From Bellilinea sp. (GTDB lineage: Bacteria > Chloroflexota > Anaerolineae > Anaerolineales > Anaerolineaceae), in NCBI GenBank assembly GCA_026003615.1, contig BPHQ01000002.1, positions 186,001 through 250,000 of the forward strand: a DNA stretch of 64,000 nucleotides, read 5' to 3'. Each line of letters begins with the position of its first letter. The first letter of the stretch is position 1. Shown here piece after piece: positions 8,461 to 17,683 of this stretch. The notes below the pieces were generated by a model, which ran no database searches, was not told where the DNA came from, and worked only from the letters and a program-made list of their open reading frames with translations. A program made the translations under genes and the position numbers.

Positions 8461-9474
8461 TTATCCCCCAATTTGAATCATGCAACGGCCGTTAGGTGAA
8501 ACGTGGCGAGCCAACTGGTGAGAAGCAGGTTTCCTATTGACTGCTTCCTGCAATAATGGCAATATCGGTTCACCCCCCCGCAGGGCTGGCAAAATCGGAA
8601 TTTCCACATCGCTCATCAAGCAGGGGCGCAAGTGACCATCTGCCGTCAGGCGGAGACGATTACAGCGCTGGCAAAAATGTTGCTCGGTCAATGGCGAAAT
8701 AAAGCCAACCGTTCCTATCCCTCCCTCCAACCGATAGGGTATCGCCGGCCCTGAATCACCGGCTAAATCCACCTCTTTCAAACCCAAAGGCTGCAATATA
8801 TCCATCACCTCACGGACTGGCATAAAGATCTCACCCGGTGGCGGAAAGCCATCGCCCCATGTCTGCTGATTTTCAATTGGCATTAACTCAATAAAGCGCA
8901 AAATCCACGGGTGATCCAGCGTTAATTTCGCCAGATCAATCAACTCGTCATCATTGATCCCGCGCATGATGACCGTATTGATTTTGATCGGTGTCAATCC
9001 GCACGCCTCTGCCGCAGCTATCCCCCTTAGGACTTTTTCCAGTTCGCCACCCCGAGTGATTCGAGCAAATTTTTCGGCGCTCAGTGTATCTAAACTGACA
9101 TTTACCCGTCTCAGACCTGCGGAAGCAAGGGCACTGGCATACTTTTCCAGCAAAATGCCATTGGTCGTCAGACTAATCTCTTCAATTCCCTCGATGGCTG
9201 AAATCATCTCCACCAGACGAGGTAAATCAGCCCTCACCAAAGGTTCACCCCCCGTTATGCGAACCTTTTGGATACCCTGGCGAGCTGCCACTTGAACAAA
9301 TGCCACAATTTCCTCGTACCGCATAATCCGATTATGTGGAACATGCGGTACTCCTTGTGGCGGCATGCAATAAACACACCGAAAATTACATCGGTCGGTA
9401 ACTGAAATTCGCAGATAGGTAATCTGTCTACCAAACGGATCGGTCAACAAGCCAACATTCTCCTGATAATTCAT
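8461..9474 (-). CDS. moaA: GTP 3',8-cyclase, molybdenum cofactor biosynthesis
   Basis: About 337 residues. Radical-SAM enzyme making 3',8-cyclo-7,8-dihydro-GTP from GTP. The radical-SAM triad is CNFRCVYCMP; the second cluster site is CQRCNRLRLTADGHLRPCL; the protein ends in the essential Gly-Gly. The start MNYQENVGLLTD was chosen among two nearby ATGs (9474, 9477); an earlier alternative at 9498 lacks a ribosome site. No other moa/moe gene lies near, so the rest of the pathway is elsewhere. Confidence 0.95.
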   Translation of the reverse strand: MNYQENVGLLTDPFGRQITYLRISVTDRCNFRCVYCMPPQGVPHVPHNRIMRYEEIVAFVQVAARQGIQKVRITGGEPLVRADLPRLVEMISAIEGIEEISLTTNGILLEKYASALASAGLRRVNVSLDTLSAEKFARITRGGELEKVLRGIAAAEACGLTPIKINTVIMRGINDDELIDLAKLTLDHPWILRFIELMPIENQQTWGDGFPPPGEIFMPVREVMDILQPLGLKEVDLAGDSGPAIPYRLEGGIGTVGFISPLTEQHFCQRCNRLRLTADGHLRPCLMSDVEIPILPALRGGEPILPLLQEAVNRKPASHQLARHVSPNGRCMIQIGG

Positions 9475-9543
9475 CATCCAACATTCTAACCAAACCAAAA
9501 CTATTTTTCATCTAACCTTAGTCCGTTTATTGGATGATATTTG

Positions 9544-10296
9544 TCAAATTAATTCCAAACCGGTAATCCGACTCAAGAACTTGCGCAAGAGCCAGAAAGG
9601 GATAATCAAAAATAAATGAAGCAACAACGAAAAAACGAAGACCAGTGCAATGGCGCTCAAAATTCGATTAATGGGCTTGACCAGAACCAGCAGCCACTCT
9701 CCTACACCGACAAAGATAACGATCAACACAATCAAACCGATAATCGCCAAGGCAGGCAGCCATGCCCGACGATCCGATTCTGAGGGAAGCATTGTGGAAC
9801 TAATCGTAAACGCAAGATAAAACCATAACCAAAAATCCGGCAGATTAATCACTTCAGTCAAAGATGCCCATAAACTCGCCAAAGATTGGATTTGACCTGC
9901 AGAAAAAACCTTCAAAGGGAAAGCTGCAATCCAGCCGACAGCCAGCACCCCACTGAAAAAAGGGGCTGCTCCAATGATGGTTTCACGGAAGACATCCACC
10001 GGCGCTGCTTCGACATATCCCAATCGCAAAGTACCATCCGGCTGCAATTGAGGGATGAGCGAAAACTTACCGGTGCGCACCCCCATCAATTTGGCGGCAA
10101 TCCAGTGGCTGGTTTCATGAATCAAAACCCCGGGAAAGAACAACAACGCAAACAGCCCTAAAGCCAATGCCGGACTGCGCGTTAACAAAAGAAAAACCCC
10201 TTGAATCTCGCGGTGCAGCCTGCGCTGCACCACGAGATATACCAGCAGGCTTAGAATAAAATATATCAGCCCACTATAGGATTGAACCCAATTCAC
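9544..10296 (-). CDS. Integral membrane metalloprotease-like protein (M50-like, HExxH)
   Basis: 250 residues with about six hydrophobic segments. Within the second or third helix region it carries HETSHW, an HExxH zinc motif embedded in a membrane helix, as in site-2-protease-like (M50) and DUF3267-type proteins. A second metal ligand such as NxxPxxxLDG is not obvious, so peptidase activity is uncertain. The start overlaps the tpiA stop by 4 bp, so it is translated after tpiA. Substrate unknown. Confidence 0.65.
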   Translation of the reverse strand: MNWVQSYSGLIYFILSLLVYLVVQRRLHREIQGVFLLLTRSPALALGLFALLFFPGVLIHETSHWIAAKLMGVRTGKFSLIPQLQPDGTLRLGYVEAAPVDVFRETIIGAAPFFSGVLAVGWIAAFPLKVFSAGQIQSLASLWASLTEVINLPDFWLWFYLAFTISSTMLPSESDRRAWLPALAIIGLIVLIVIFVGVGEWLLVLVKPINRILSAIALVFVFSLLLHLFLIIPFWLLRKFLSRITGLELI

Positions 10297-11051
10297 CTGG
10301 CAGCGGCAACCACAATATTGACAAATTCTGCCGGTTTGAGGCTGGCACCGCCCACCAGTGCGCCATCAATCTCCGGTTGACCGAAAAATTCCTGCGCATT
10401 GGCAGCTGTCACAGACCCGCCATACAAAATCCGAATTTGCTGTGCCGTGGGCGTATCGAACAGTCCAGCCAGTGCCGGACGGATGATTTCGGCCAGAACA
10501 CGATTGGCTACCTCACCGCTGGCGGCCCTGCCCGTACCAATTGCCCATACTGGTTCGTAAGCAATGACCAGTTTCGAAGCATGGTCAAGGGGTACATCTT
10601 TCAATCCGTCGCAAACCTGGCGGCCAACTACTTCAGCAGTTCGACCGGCTTCATTTTCTTCGAGGGTTTCTCCCACACATACAATTGGAGTTAACTGGTG
10701 CGCCAATGCAGCATGAACTTTTTTGTTAACCGTTTGATCGGTTTCGCCAAAGTAAGTTCGCCTTTCAGAATGCCCCAAAATAACATACTGGCAAAATTCC
10801 TTAACCATTCCCGGTGAAATCTCACCAGTGAAGGCCCCCTGTGCTTCCCAGTGCATGTTTTGAGCGCCAAGTCCAATCTCTGTACCGGCAAGCATCGCCG
10901 CAACCGGCATCAGGGCAGTAAATGGCGGACAAAGCACCCGCTCTACGGATGAAACAGCCTGCAAACCAGGCAGCATTTCGGCTACCAAAGCCCGCGCCTG
11001 CTCTACCGTTTTGTTCATCTTCCAATTTCCTGCAATCAAAGGTGTACGCAT
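10293..11051 (-). CDS. tpiA: Triosephosphate isomerase
   Basis: 252 residues. Interconverts dihydroxyacetone phosphate and glyceraldehyde 3-phosphate in glycolysis. Active-site residues are present: Asn and Lys in AGNWKMNK, His in ILGHSERR, Glu in VIAYEPVWAIGTG, and the phosphate-binding LYGGSV and LVGGASL. Not linked to gapA or pgk in this window. It overlaps the downstream membrane protease gene by 4 bp and is divergent from rnpB. Confidence 0.97.
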   Translation of the reverse strand: MRTPLIAGNWKMNKTVEQARALVAEMLPGLQAVSSVERVLCPPFTALMPVAAMLAGTEIGLGAQNMHWEAQGAFTGEISPGMVKEFCQYVILGHSERRTYFGETDQTVNKKVHAALAHQLTPIVCVGETLEENEAGRTAEVVGRQVCDGLKDVPLDHASKLVIAYEPVWAIGTGRAASGEVANRVLAEIIRPALAGLFDTPTAQQIRILYGGSVTAANAQEFFGQPEIDGALVGGASLKPAEFVNIVVAAAR

Positions 11052-11089
11052 TGTTCCCTCCGAAAAAAAATGACTTGAATAGATTATAC

Positions 11090-11118
11090 TTTACGTTTGG
11101 TAAATCTTCGGGTATATT
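11090..11118 (+). promoter_or_regulatory. rnpB promoter
   Basis: -35 TTTACG (11090..11095), 17-bp spacer, -10 TATATT (11113..11118), ending 7 bp before the first paired base of the RNase P RNA at 11126. Confidence 0.65.
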
Positions 11119-11125
11119 CTAATTA

Positions 11126-11510
11126 ACCGGGCTGGCCGGGTGATCGCGGCAGTCATCCTGGGCTGCTGAGGAAAGTCCGCACTCCACAGAGCACGGCGCC
11201 GGGTAACACCCGGAGCGGGGTAACCTGCTGGATCGGGCCACAGAAACAAACCGCTGCCTGACACAGGCAGCAAGGGTGAAAAGGTGGTGTAAGAGACCAC
11301 CGGAGTCCGCAGTAATGCGGCTGCCAGGCAACCCCCGCCGGGAGCAAAGCCAAGCAGGAACGAGGGGCTGCTCGTCCCGTTTGAGTTCCGGGTAGGCTGC
11401 ATAGAACCGTCTGGTAACAGCCGGTCCAGAGAGATGATCACCCCACCCGCAGCCGTCCCGTACGGGATACCCTGCGGGTGGACAGAATGCGGCTTATAGG
11501 TCAGCCCGGT
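11126..11510 (+). ncRNA. rnpB: RNase P RNA, bacterial type A
   Basis: Catalytic RNA of RNase P, which matures tRNA 5' ends. The universal GAGGAAAGTCC block lies near 11170, the ACAGAA stretch near 11240, and the 3' conserved AGAATGCGGCTTATAGG near 11483-11500. The ends ACCGGGCTGG and TCAGCCCGGT pair as helix P1, fixing the boundaries. Length about 385 nt fits type A. The livF stop codon is 4 bp beyond the 3' end on the other strand. Confidence 0.95.
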
Positions 11511-11513
11511 GAC

Positions 11514-12221
11514 TTACACGCCTAAATAGGCTTCTTTCACCCTAGGGTTTTCGGCAATCTCCTTTGCGGTGCCGGTAAGTACTATTCGTCCAGTTTCCAA
11601 CACATATGCCCGATGTGAAATTGAAAGTGCCATTTGGGCGTTTTGCTCCACCAGAAGAATGCTGGTTCCCTGTGAGTTGATGTCTTTGATAATGTTAAAG
11701 ATTTCTTCAACAAGAATGGGGCTCAGACCCATCGAAGGTTCATCCATCATCAGCAAAGTCGGACGGCTCATCAAGCCTCTTCCGGTTGCCAGCATTTGCT
11801 GCTCGCCACCCGAAAGAGTACCTCCCAATTGATTCAACCGCTCTTTCAAACGCGGAAAACTGGCAAACACCCGCTGCATCGAACGCTCAATCTCATTAGG
11901 ATCTTTGCGGGTATAGGCTCCCATTAATAAATTTTCTTTCACGGTTAACGGAGCAAAAATCTTGCGCCCTTCCGGCACATGACTGATGCCCAGCCTCACA
12001 ATTTGATCGGCCGGCATCATAGAGATGTCCATTCCCTTAAATTTAATATGACCGGTACGCGACCGAAGCAAGCCGGAAATGGTGCGTAAGGTTGTAGATT
12101 TCCCTGCCCCATTGGCACCGATCAGGGTAACAATTTCACCCTCCTCCACATGAAAGGAAACGCCCTGCAAGGCGTGAATCGCCCCGTAATACACATTTAG
12201 ATCTTCAACTTCAAGCAGCAT
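11514..12221 (-). CDS. livF: Branched-chain amino-acid ABC transporter ATPase LivF
   Basis: 235 residues, the shorter of two ATPases energising uptake. Walker A GANGAGKST, signature LSGGEQQMLATGRGL, Walker B LLMMDEPSMGLSP, H-loop VEQNA, as typical of LivF. The start overlaps the livG stop by 11 bp. Last gene of livKHMGF. Confidence 0.93.
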   Translation of the reverse strand: MLLEVEDLNVYYGAIHALQGVSFHVEEGEIVTLIGANGAGKSTTLRTISGLLRSRTGHIKFKGMDISMMPADQIVRLGISHVPEGRKIFAPLTVKENLLMGAYTRKDPNEIERSMQRVFASFPRLKERLNQLGGTLSGGEQQMLATGRGLMSRPTLLMMDEPSMGLSPILVEEIFNIIKDINSQGTSILLVEQNAQMALSISHRAYVLETGRIVLTGTAKEIAENPRVKEAYLGV

Positions 12222-12999
12222 GACCGGCTCCTTTCCCTAAATACGCCTCAATCACCCGTTCGTTTTCCTGAATCTCTTTTGGTGTACCACGTGCAATCAC
12301 CTGGCCAAAGTCCATCACGGTGATGTATTTGCATATTCCCATCACTACCCGCATTTGATGTTCAATCAGTAAAATGGTCAGATCAAATCGGTCATGGATG
12401 AAGTGAATTAAGTCCATCAATTCCAGGATCTCACGCGGGTTCATTCCCGCCGCAGGCTCATCCAGCAGCAATAAACGCGGTTCACAAGCCAGCGCACGGG
12501 CAATTTCAACCCTTCGTTGCTGACCGTAGGGCAGGTTTTTGGCTATTTCATTTTGAAGGTTTTCCAAACCAAAAATTGCCAGAAATTCCTGTGCTTTTTC
12601 GGTTAATTCTTTCTCGTTGACATCAAACTTGCGGTTGTGGAGAATCCCATCCGCCATACTGTATTTCGTATGCGGATGGTAGGCAATCCGCACGTTATCC
12701 AGTACGGTCAGATTAGAAAACAAACGGATATTTTGAAAGGTTCGCGCAATTCCTAAACGGGTAATTTCAAACGGCTGCAGCCCGACAATAGAAGTATTAT
12801 TGAATACAATATCACCAGAGGTTGGCTCATAAATGCCAGTGATTAGATTGAAAACGGTGGTTTTTCCCGCACCATTCGGGCCAATTAACCCATTCAAATC
12901 GCCTTTCTTGAGGGTCAGTTCAAAATTCCGCACGGCACCCAAGCCGCCAAAAAACTTGGTCAGGTCACTGATTTCGAGGATTGTTGAAATGGTGGTCAT
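12211..12999 (-). CDS. livG: Branched-chain amino-acid ABC transporter ATPase LivG
   Basis: 262 residues from the ATG at 12999, which is preceded by GAGGAGA; a longer frame starts at 13047 inside livM. Walker A GPNGAGKTT, the LivG-type insertion region, signature LPYGQQRRVEIARAL, Walker B LLLLDEPAAGMNP. Forms the second nucleotide-binding half with LivF beneath LivH/LivM. Confidence 0.93.
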   Translation of the reverse strand: MTTISTILEISDLTKFFGGLGAVRNFELTLKKGDLNGLIGPNGAGKTTVFNLITGIYEPTSGDIVFNNTSIVGLQPFEITRLGIARTFQNIRLFSNLTVLDNVRIAYHPHTKYSMADGILHNRKFDVNEKELTEKAQEFLAIFGLENLQNEIAKNLPYGQQRRVEIARALACEPRLLLLDEPAAGMNPREILELMDLIHFIHDRFDLTILLIEHQMRVVMGICKYITVMDFGQVIARGTPKEIQENERVIEAYLGKGAGHAA

Positions 13000-13012
13000 T
13001 GTCAAGGTCTCC

Positions 13013-14377
13013 TCAGGCTTTACTGGCTGCAACTTCGGGTTGATCAACCGCCGGAATTTCTCGCGGTAGCACTTCTTTCTGCTTTAAAAAGCCCCATTCG
13101 ATATTCCCCAGCAATCCCTGTGGCCGAATCAGCATCAACAACAACAGGGTGATTGGATACAGGACAAACCGCCAGGTTGGCGCTTCGGTGCCCATCTGAC
13201 TGAGAAGCACCCGCAGCAATCCCTCCAGGAAAAAGATCCACCCAAAAGAGGCCGCTATTGTACCCGTCATGCTGCCCAGACCGCCAAATACGATAATAAT
13301 CAACGGATTGAAGCTTTGTAAAAAGCCAAACGTTCCGGGGCTAAGAAAACCGATAAAGTGAGCATACACTGCTCCACCAATCCCGGCAAAGAAACTACCC
13401 ACAACGAAAGCCAGTAATTTGGAACCGGCCACATCAATACCCATCGCTTTTGCGGCTACTTCATCCTCCCGCACGGAGATGATAGCCCGGCCAGTGCTGG
13501 ACTGAATTAAATTCCGCATGATGATAATGACCGCCATCATGAAGAAAAATGCCCAAAACCAGGTTGTCAACTTCGGAATACCCACCATCCCTCGACCACC
13601 TTTCATTTCGGGGAAGGGTAATATGGTGTCTGAGTTGATCATCAGAACATTTACCACAATGGTAAAACCCAAAGTGGCAATGCCGAAGTAATCCGACCCC
13701 AGGGTTAAAACCGGCAAGCCAAACAAAAAGCTCACTTCTGCCGCGAAGATACCCGCAAATACCACCGCAAGGAAAAAGACAATTTGCAGGGCTAACGGAG
13801 AGTTGAGAATACCCGGATTTAAACTGGTACCAAGCAATGGTTCAAGCATGGGGTTAAGTGCATTTCCAATGAAAACCGCTAATATCCCTGCCAGAATAGC
13901 CCCGATGAGATAAAGGGTGAAAGATGAAAGCACCGGCACACCCCGAAAGCGTTTCAACCAGCGTCCGATGTAAATGAGCGCCAATCCTCCGAGGATTGTA
14001 CCAAAACCCACAACCAGCAACCCTCTGGCATCACCGTTGACCCACCGGTAGGTGATGTCCGCTGCCGTATAGGCTCCGATGCCATAGAAACCCCATTGAC
14101 CAAGGCTGAATTGCCCATTGAAACCGTAAATCAAGTTCAATCCAAGCGCAACCATCGTCATTGCGCAGGCCTGGAACAGCAAACCGCTGTCAAAATTGGT
14201 CAGAACCTGGAAACCACCAATATTTGTCAACGCCAGTTGAATCACACCAAAAGCAACCACGACACCAATAATCTTAACCCAGCGGTTTGGGTGTGCCAGT
14301 ACCTTTAGCAGTCCGTACAAATAGGCCAGAATTCCAATTATTTTTACAATTGAACCCAAAAGAAATCCAAGTTCCAT
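13013..14377 (-). CDS. livM: Branched-chain amino-acid ABC transporter permease LivM
   Basis: 454 residues, clearly longer than usual LivM (about 300-360), owing to an additional N-terminal membrane part (about 80 residues) and an insertion in the middle (residues about 125-190). The family core MTMVALGLNLIYGFNGQFSLGQWGFYGIGAY and the coupling-helix region SVREDEVAAKAMGID are present. Around ten hydrophobic segments. The gene lies 12 bp after livH. Confidence 0.9.
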   Translation of the reverse strand: MELGFLLGSIVKIIGILAYLYGLLKVLAHPNRWVKIIGVVVAFGVIQLALTNIGGFQVLTNFDSGLLFQACAMTMVALGLNLIYGFNGQFSLGQWGFYGIGAYTAADITYRWVNGDARGLLVVGFGTILGGLALIYIGRWLKRFRGVPVLSSFTLYLIGAILAGILAVFIGNALNPMLEPLLGTSLNPGILNSPLALQIVFFLAVVFAGIFAAEVSFLFGLPVLTLGSDYFGIATLGFTIVVNVLMINSDTILPFPEMKGGRGMVGIPKLTTWFWAFFFMMAVIIIMRNLIQSSTGRAIISVREDEVAAKAMGIDVAGSKLLAFVVGSFFAGIGGAVYAHFIGFLSPGTFGFLQSFNPLIIIVFGGLGSMTGTIAASFGWIFFLEGLLRVLLSQMGTEAPTWRFVLYPITLLLLMLIRPQGLLGNIEWGFLKQKEVLPREIPAVDQPEVAASKA

Positions 14378-14389
14378 CAGGGCTCTCCT

Positions 14390-15523
14390 TTATACTTTCT
14401 CTTTTTCCGGTTCACCGAAAATGCCGGTGGGACGGATGAGAAGCACGATAATCAATATTGTAAAAGCAACAGCATCACGCATTGGGGTTGAGATATATCC
14501 CATGGTCATTGCTTCTGCCTGTCCCATGATTAAAGCACCGACGAAAGCACCGGGAATACTGCCAATGCCCCCCAAAACGGCTGCAACGAAGGCTTTCAAG
14601 CCTGGCAGGATACCCAGCTGTGTCCAAATAGAGCTGTACGCAATTGCGTATAACACTCCGCCAAGGCCGGCAAAAGCAGCACCAATCGCAAATGTGAAGG
14701 AAATCACCGAATCGACATTAATACCCATCAATCGCGCTGCTGGCTTATCATACGACGAAGCCCGCATGGCGATACCAATTTTGGTTCGTTTTACTAAAAA
14801 TTGCAAAAAAATCTGTACGAGTATTGAAGCTACAATGATGATCACCAGAATATTTGAGAAGGTGATCGCCCCATCTGGAGGTGCCTCCCCCGGTTTAATC
14901 AGGTGAATACCGTCCTTGATATACCAGGCTACCACTTCAAACGGTCGTTCATAAGGGATAAAACGAGGCGAAAACACAAAATTCAAAGCCCCAAAATATT
15001 CCAGAAAGAATGAAACACCAATTGCAGTAATTAAAGCGGCAATGCGGGGGGCATCCCGCAGGGGCTTGTAGGCAACTCGTTCAATCGTAATTGCCAGCGC
15101 GGAGCAAATCACCATGGAAAGCAAAATTACGGTGAGCGATCCAATCACAACACCGAGCCCGGGTGATATTTCCGGAAAAACCGCCAGCGGCCATTGATGC
15201 AACCGAAAGCGGGCTACAGCGAAATAGGAAACAAAAGCTCCTACCATGAACACATCGCCATGGGCAAAATTAATGAGTTTAACAATGCCATAGACCATCG
15301 TATAACCCAAGGCGATCATTGCATACACAAAACCCAATTGCAGCCCGCTGATGAAAAATTGGGCAAACAAAGTCGGCTGGCGAATCAGGTTGCTGATTAA
15401 GATGACTGCCACAACAATACCTAGCAAAATGAAAAAACCCTGACCAACCCATGCGAGGGGTGGCTGTTTCTTCTTTTTTGGTACGGGGATAACCACTTGA
15501 GATGAACCGCTCACCTGTTGCAT
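14390..15523 (-). CDS. livH: Branched-chain amino-acid ABC transporter permease LivH
   Basis: 377 residues. An N-terminal extension of about 50 residues (with a KKKK stretch and one extra hydrophobic helix) precedes the LivH core GLQLGFVYAMIALGYTMVYGIVKLINFAHGD. The coupling motif MRASSYDKPAARLMGIN and the ending LLIRPTGIFGEP are typical. It is separated from livK by about 120 bp that hold a strong hairpin. Confidence 0.92.
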   Translation of the reverse strand: MQQVSGSSQVVIPVPKKKKQPPLAWVGQGFFILLGIVVAVILISNLIRQPTLFAQFFISGLQLGFVYAMIALGYTMVYGIVKLINFAHGDVFMVGAFVSYFAVARFRLHQWPLAVFPEISPGLGVVIGSLTVILLSMVICSALAITIERVAYKPLRDAPRIAALITAIGVSFFLEYFGALNFVFSPRFIPYERPFEVVAWYIKDGIHLIKPGEAPPDGAITFSNILVIIIVASILVQIFLQFLVKRTKIGIAMRASSYDKPAARLMGINVDSVISFTFAIGAAFAGLGGVLYAIAYSSIWTQLGILPGLKAFVAAVLGGIGSIPGAFVGALIMGQAEAMTMGYISTPMRDAVAFTILIIVLLIRPTGIFGEPEKEKV

Positions 15524-15595
15524 CGGTCGAGCACCTCCAAATCGGGAATACCTGTCTCCTGCAATGAATCCAATGGAAAGATTACAAAACCAAAG

Positions 15596-15624
15596 ATGGA
15601 GGGCAACTCGAGGCTGCCCTCCAT
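15596..15624 (-). terminator. Perfect 10-bp hairpin between livK and livH
   Basis: ATGGAGGGCA and TGCCCTCCAT pair perfectly around a 9-base loop. On the transcribed strand it is followed by CTTTGGTTTTG, only weakly U-rich. It is best read as a partial terminator or an mRNA-stabilising stem that lets the binding-protein gene be expressed above the permease genes. Confidence 0.6.
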
Positions 15625-15646
15625 GACCGTTTAGGAGATTGGAAGT

Positions 15647-16813
15647 TTAGGGGTTAACAATGGTCTCGAACTTAACCCCATCCGGTTTAACGGCCAGCAA
15701 TGCGGCTGATTTAATCGGATTGTGATTGGCGTCAAAGGTGATGTTACCCGAAACACCCTTGAAGTTAATCTTTTCGAGGATCTCCTTCACCTTGGCAGTA
15801 TCGGTAGTGCCGGCATCATTGATTGCCTGCAATAATACATTGGCAGCATCATATGCCAGAGCAGCCAGCGCATCCGGAACTTTCGGATTGCCGCTTTCAT
15901 CCTTGTATTTCTCACCATACGCCTTCAGGAAATTGACCACTTCGGGGCGTGGATCATCCGGCGAATAGTGGTTGGTGAAGTAGCCACCTGCTGCGGCAGC
16001 CAGGTCCAGATCCGGCGAGTCCCAACCATCTCCACCGATGAAAGGCACATTGATACCCTTCTCTTTAGCCTGTTTGGCTACCAGATTGACGATATTGTAA
16101 TAATCCGGGAGGTAAACCACATCCGGCTTGGCCTCGGCAATCTTGCCCAAAATGACCGAGAAGTCAGTATCGGTTGCGGTGTAGGATTCAGTGCCAACCA
16201 CTTTGCCGCCCATCATCTCGAAATTCTTGGCAAATTCAGTCGCCAGACCCTTGACATAGTCATTCGCCTGATCCAGCATCACAAAAGCTGTCTTTGCGCC
16301 TAATTGTTCATAAGCAAATTTGGCGCCGACATACCCCTGGAATGGATCAATGAAGCAGGCACGGAAGATGTAGGGCTTCACATTTCCATTTGCATCTACG
16401 GTGACCTGTTCGTTGGTGGAAGTGGGGCTGATTTGTATGACACCCTTGGAGTTGGCGATTTCAGAAACCGGGATGGATGCTTTCGAGCAGACCTCACCGA
16501 TGATGAACTTTACGCCATCCTGATCAATGACTTTATTTGCCGCATTGACTGCAGGATCGGGTGTGCATTGGCTGTCCTCAACAATTGGAACGATTTTCAT
16601 ACCCAACACACCGCCCTTGGCGTTCCATTCGTCAATCGCCATCAAGGCGCCATCACGAGTGGATACCCCAAACGTCGGAACCGGCCCGGATAAGGGCGCC
16701 AGGATAGCCACTTTCAGTTCTTGCTGCTGGCCGCCAGTGCTGCCACCCTGAGCACATGCAGAGAGGATCAGAGCAGCAACAATCAACAAACTAAAAAACT
16801 TTACGAAACGCAT
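15647..16813 (-). CDS. livK: Branched-chain amino-acid ABC transporter substrate-binding lipoprotein
   Basis: 388 residues. Lipoprotein signal peptide with lipobox LSAC (Cys near residue 19), then a periplasmic-binding-protein type I domain: VAILAPLSGPVPTFGVSTRDGALMAIDEWNAKGG, the hinge sequences and NITFDANHN near the end. The start at 16813 lies behind GGAGGAG; a longer frame to 16858 has no such site. Preceded by a consensus promoter and a leader of about 215 nt. Ligand is probably Leu/Ile/Val, but related proteins also bind amides or urea; gene context gives livHMGF order. Confidence 0.9.
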   Translation of the reverse strand: MRFVKFFSLLIVAALILSACAQGGSTGGQQQELKVAILAPLSGPVPTFGVSTRDGALMAIDEWNAKGGVLGMKIVPIVEDSQCTPDPAVNAANKVIDQDGVKFIIGEVCSKASIPVSEIANSKGVIQISPTSTNEQVTVDANGNVKPYIFRACFIDPFQGYVGAKFAYEQLGAKTAFVMLDQANDYVKGLATEFAKNFEMMGGKVVGTESYTATDTDFSVILGKIAEAKPDVVYLPDYYNIVNLVAKQAKEKGINVPFIGGDGWDSPDLDLAAAAGGYFTNHYSPDDPRPEVVNFLKAYGEKYKDESGNPKVPDALAALAYDAANVLLQAINDAGTTDTAKVKEILEKINFKGVSGNITFDANHNPIKSAALLAVKPDGVKFETIVNP

Positions 16814-17035
16814 TTTCTCCTCCATATGTTTGGCAAATGAATGATAGAAATTATTCACTTTTTATCCCCCGCCAGGCATCAGAATATGTCTGTACCTGTC
16901 CTTTTCCCTTCTTCTTTCATTATGGAACAATACCACCTCCTTCCCGAAAGGCAACTCCTCATGTATTAATGATAAAAAAAGTGGGAATTAATCGAAATCA
17001 GCAATTTCGCTATTGCTTGAAATTGCATAGTGCAT

Positions 17036-17064
17036 ATAATAGAGAAACATGCTCAAATTGTCAA
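17036..17064 (-). promoter_or_regulatory. liv operon promoter
   Basis: On the minus strand TTGACA (17059..17064), a 17-bp spacer and TATTAT (17036..17041). This leaves a roughly 215-nt untranslated leader before livK; within it CAATTTC/GAAATTG can form one hairpin but no known riboswitch was recognised. Confidence 0.75.
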
Positions 17065-17097
17065 GTGTTTAACTTCCTCTAATTTTCTGAGCATTGC

Positions 17098-17126
17098 TTG
17101 ACAATGGCGCTCACAAATTGTAATAT
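17098..17126 (+). promoter_or_regulatory. Promoter of the 17180 membrane-protein gene
   Basis: TTGACA (17098..17103), a 17-bp spacer and TAATAT (17121..17126). Together with the liv promoter the two -35 boxes lie in a perfect 9-bp inverted repeat, ATTGTCAAG (17057..17065) and CTTGACAAT (17097..17105), so the divergent promoters are mirror images. Confidence 0.7.
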
Positions 17127-17179
17127 TGTCCTGTAAGTGCTTTCCCCTTTTCAATTTTATCCCAGGGAGCTGCTCAATT

Positions 17180-17599
17180 ATGTTGCGGAAAAAACTTGCC
17201 CAATCCAATGTGGTTATTTTTTTATTTATCATTCAGTTTTTTCCAATTTTACTCCTTCCTCCGGAATCATATTCGCCTGCCACCCAGGAATGGTGGCTGC
17301 CCCTTTTGTTGGCCATTTTTGCATTAGTCGCTTCTATTCAGCTGGTGTTTCGTGGGGCAGTTCAACCCTGGCCGTGGTATTTGCTTTCCTTTGCTCATGG
17401 GTTTAATATCATCAGCCGCTTGATGTTGCTCATGCCGCGCGCCTCAATTCTAGTTGATGGCGCCGTGCGTCTGAATGTTTCATACGTATCTTTAACCCTC
17501 CTCAGCATTTTCCTATCAGCACTGTATTTACTGTATATTGATCTTCCAGAAGTCCGCATCAGTTTAATCAACCGCCGTACCGCCGCCTCCAATGGGTAA
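17180..17599 (+). CDS. Small four-helix membrane protein, unknown
   Basis: 139 residues from the ATG at 17180 behind GGGAG; the frame is open to 17126 but that codon overlaps the -10 box. Hydrophobic segments at about 8-27, 36-56, 65-85 and 99-118, a short polar C-terminus rich in Arg. No motif recognised. It has its own consensus promoter facing away from livK and ends before a hairpin shared with the HD-GYP gene. Confidence 0.7.
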   Translation: MLRKKLAQSNVVIFLFIIQFFPILLLPPESYSPATQEWWLPLLLAIFALVASIQLVFRGAVQPWPWYLLSFAHGFNIISRLMLLMPRASILVDGAVRLNVSYVSLTLLSIFLSALYLLYIDLPEVRISLINRRTAASNG

Positions 17600-17624
17600 T
17601 TGAACAATTTAAGAGAATAAAATG

Positions 17625-17663
17625 GGGTGCCCCGTCGCGCTGTACACTTCGCACGGGGCACCC
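17625..17663. terminator. Hairpin between convergent genes
   Basis: GGGTGCCCCGT and ACGGGGCACCC pair over 11 bp around a 17-base loop. It lies between the convergent 17180 gene and the HD-GYP gene. There is no clear U-run on either side, so it may stop transcription only weakly or protect transcript ends. Confidence 0.55.
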
Positions 17664-17683
17664 GACTAAAGATTGGGATGACT

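Noticed and set aside
11091-11441. Open frames across rnpB
   Set aside because: They overlie the RNase P RNA, which is strongly conserved; coding there is coincidental.
16814-17029. Riboswitch or T-box in the livK leader
   Set aside because: No T-box, specifier loop or known aptamer motif; only one small hairpin.
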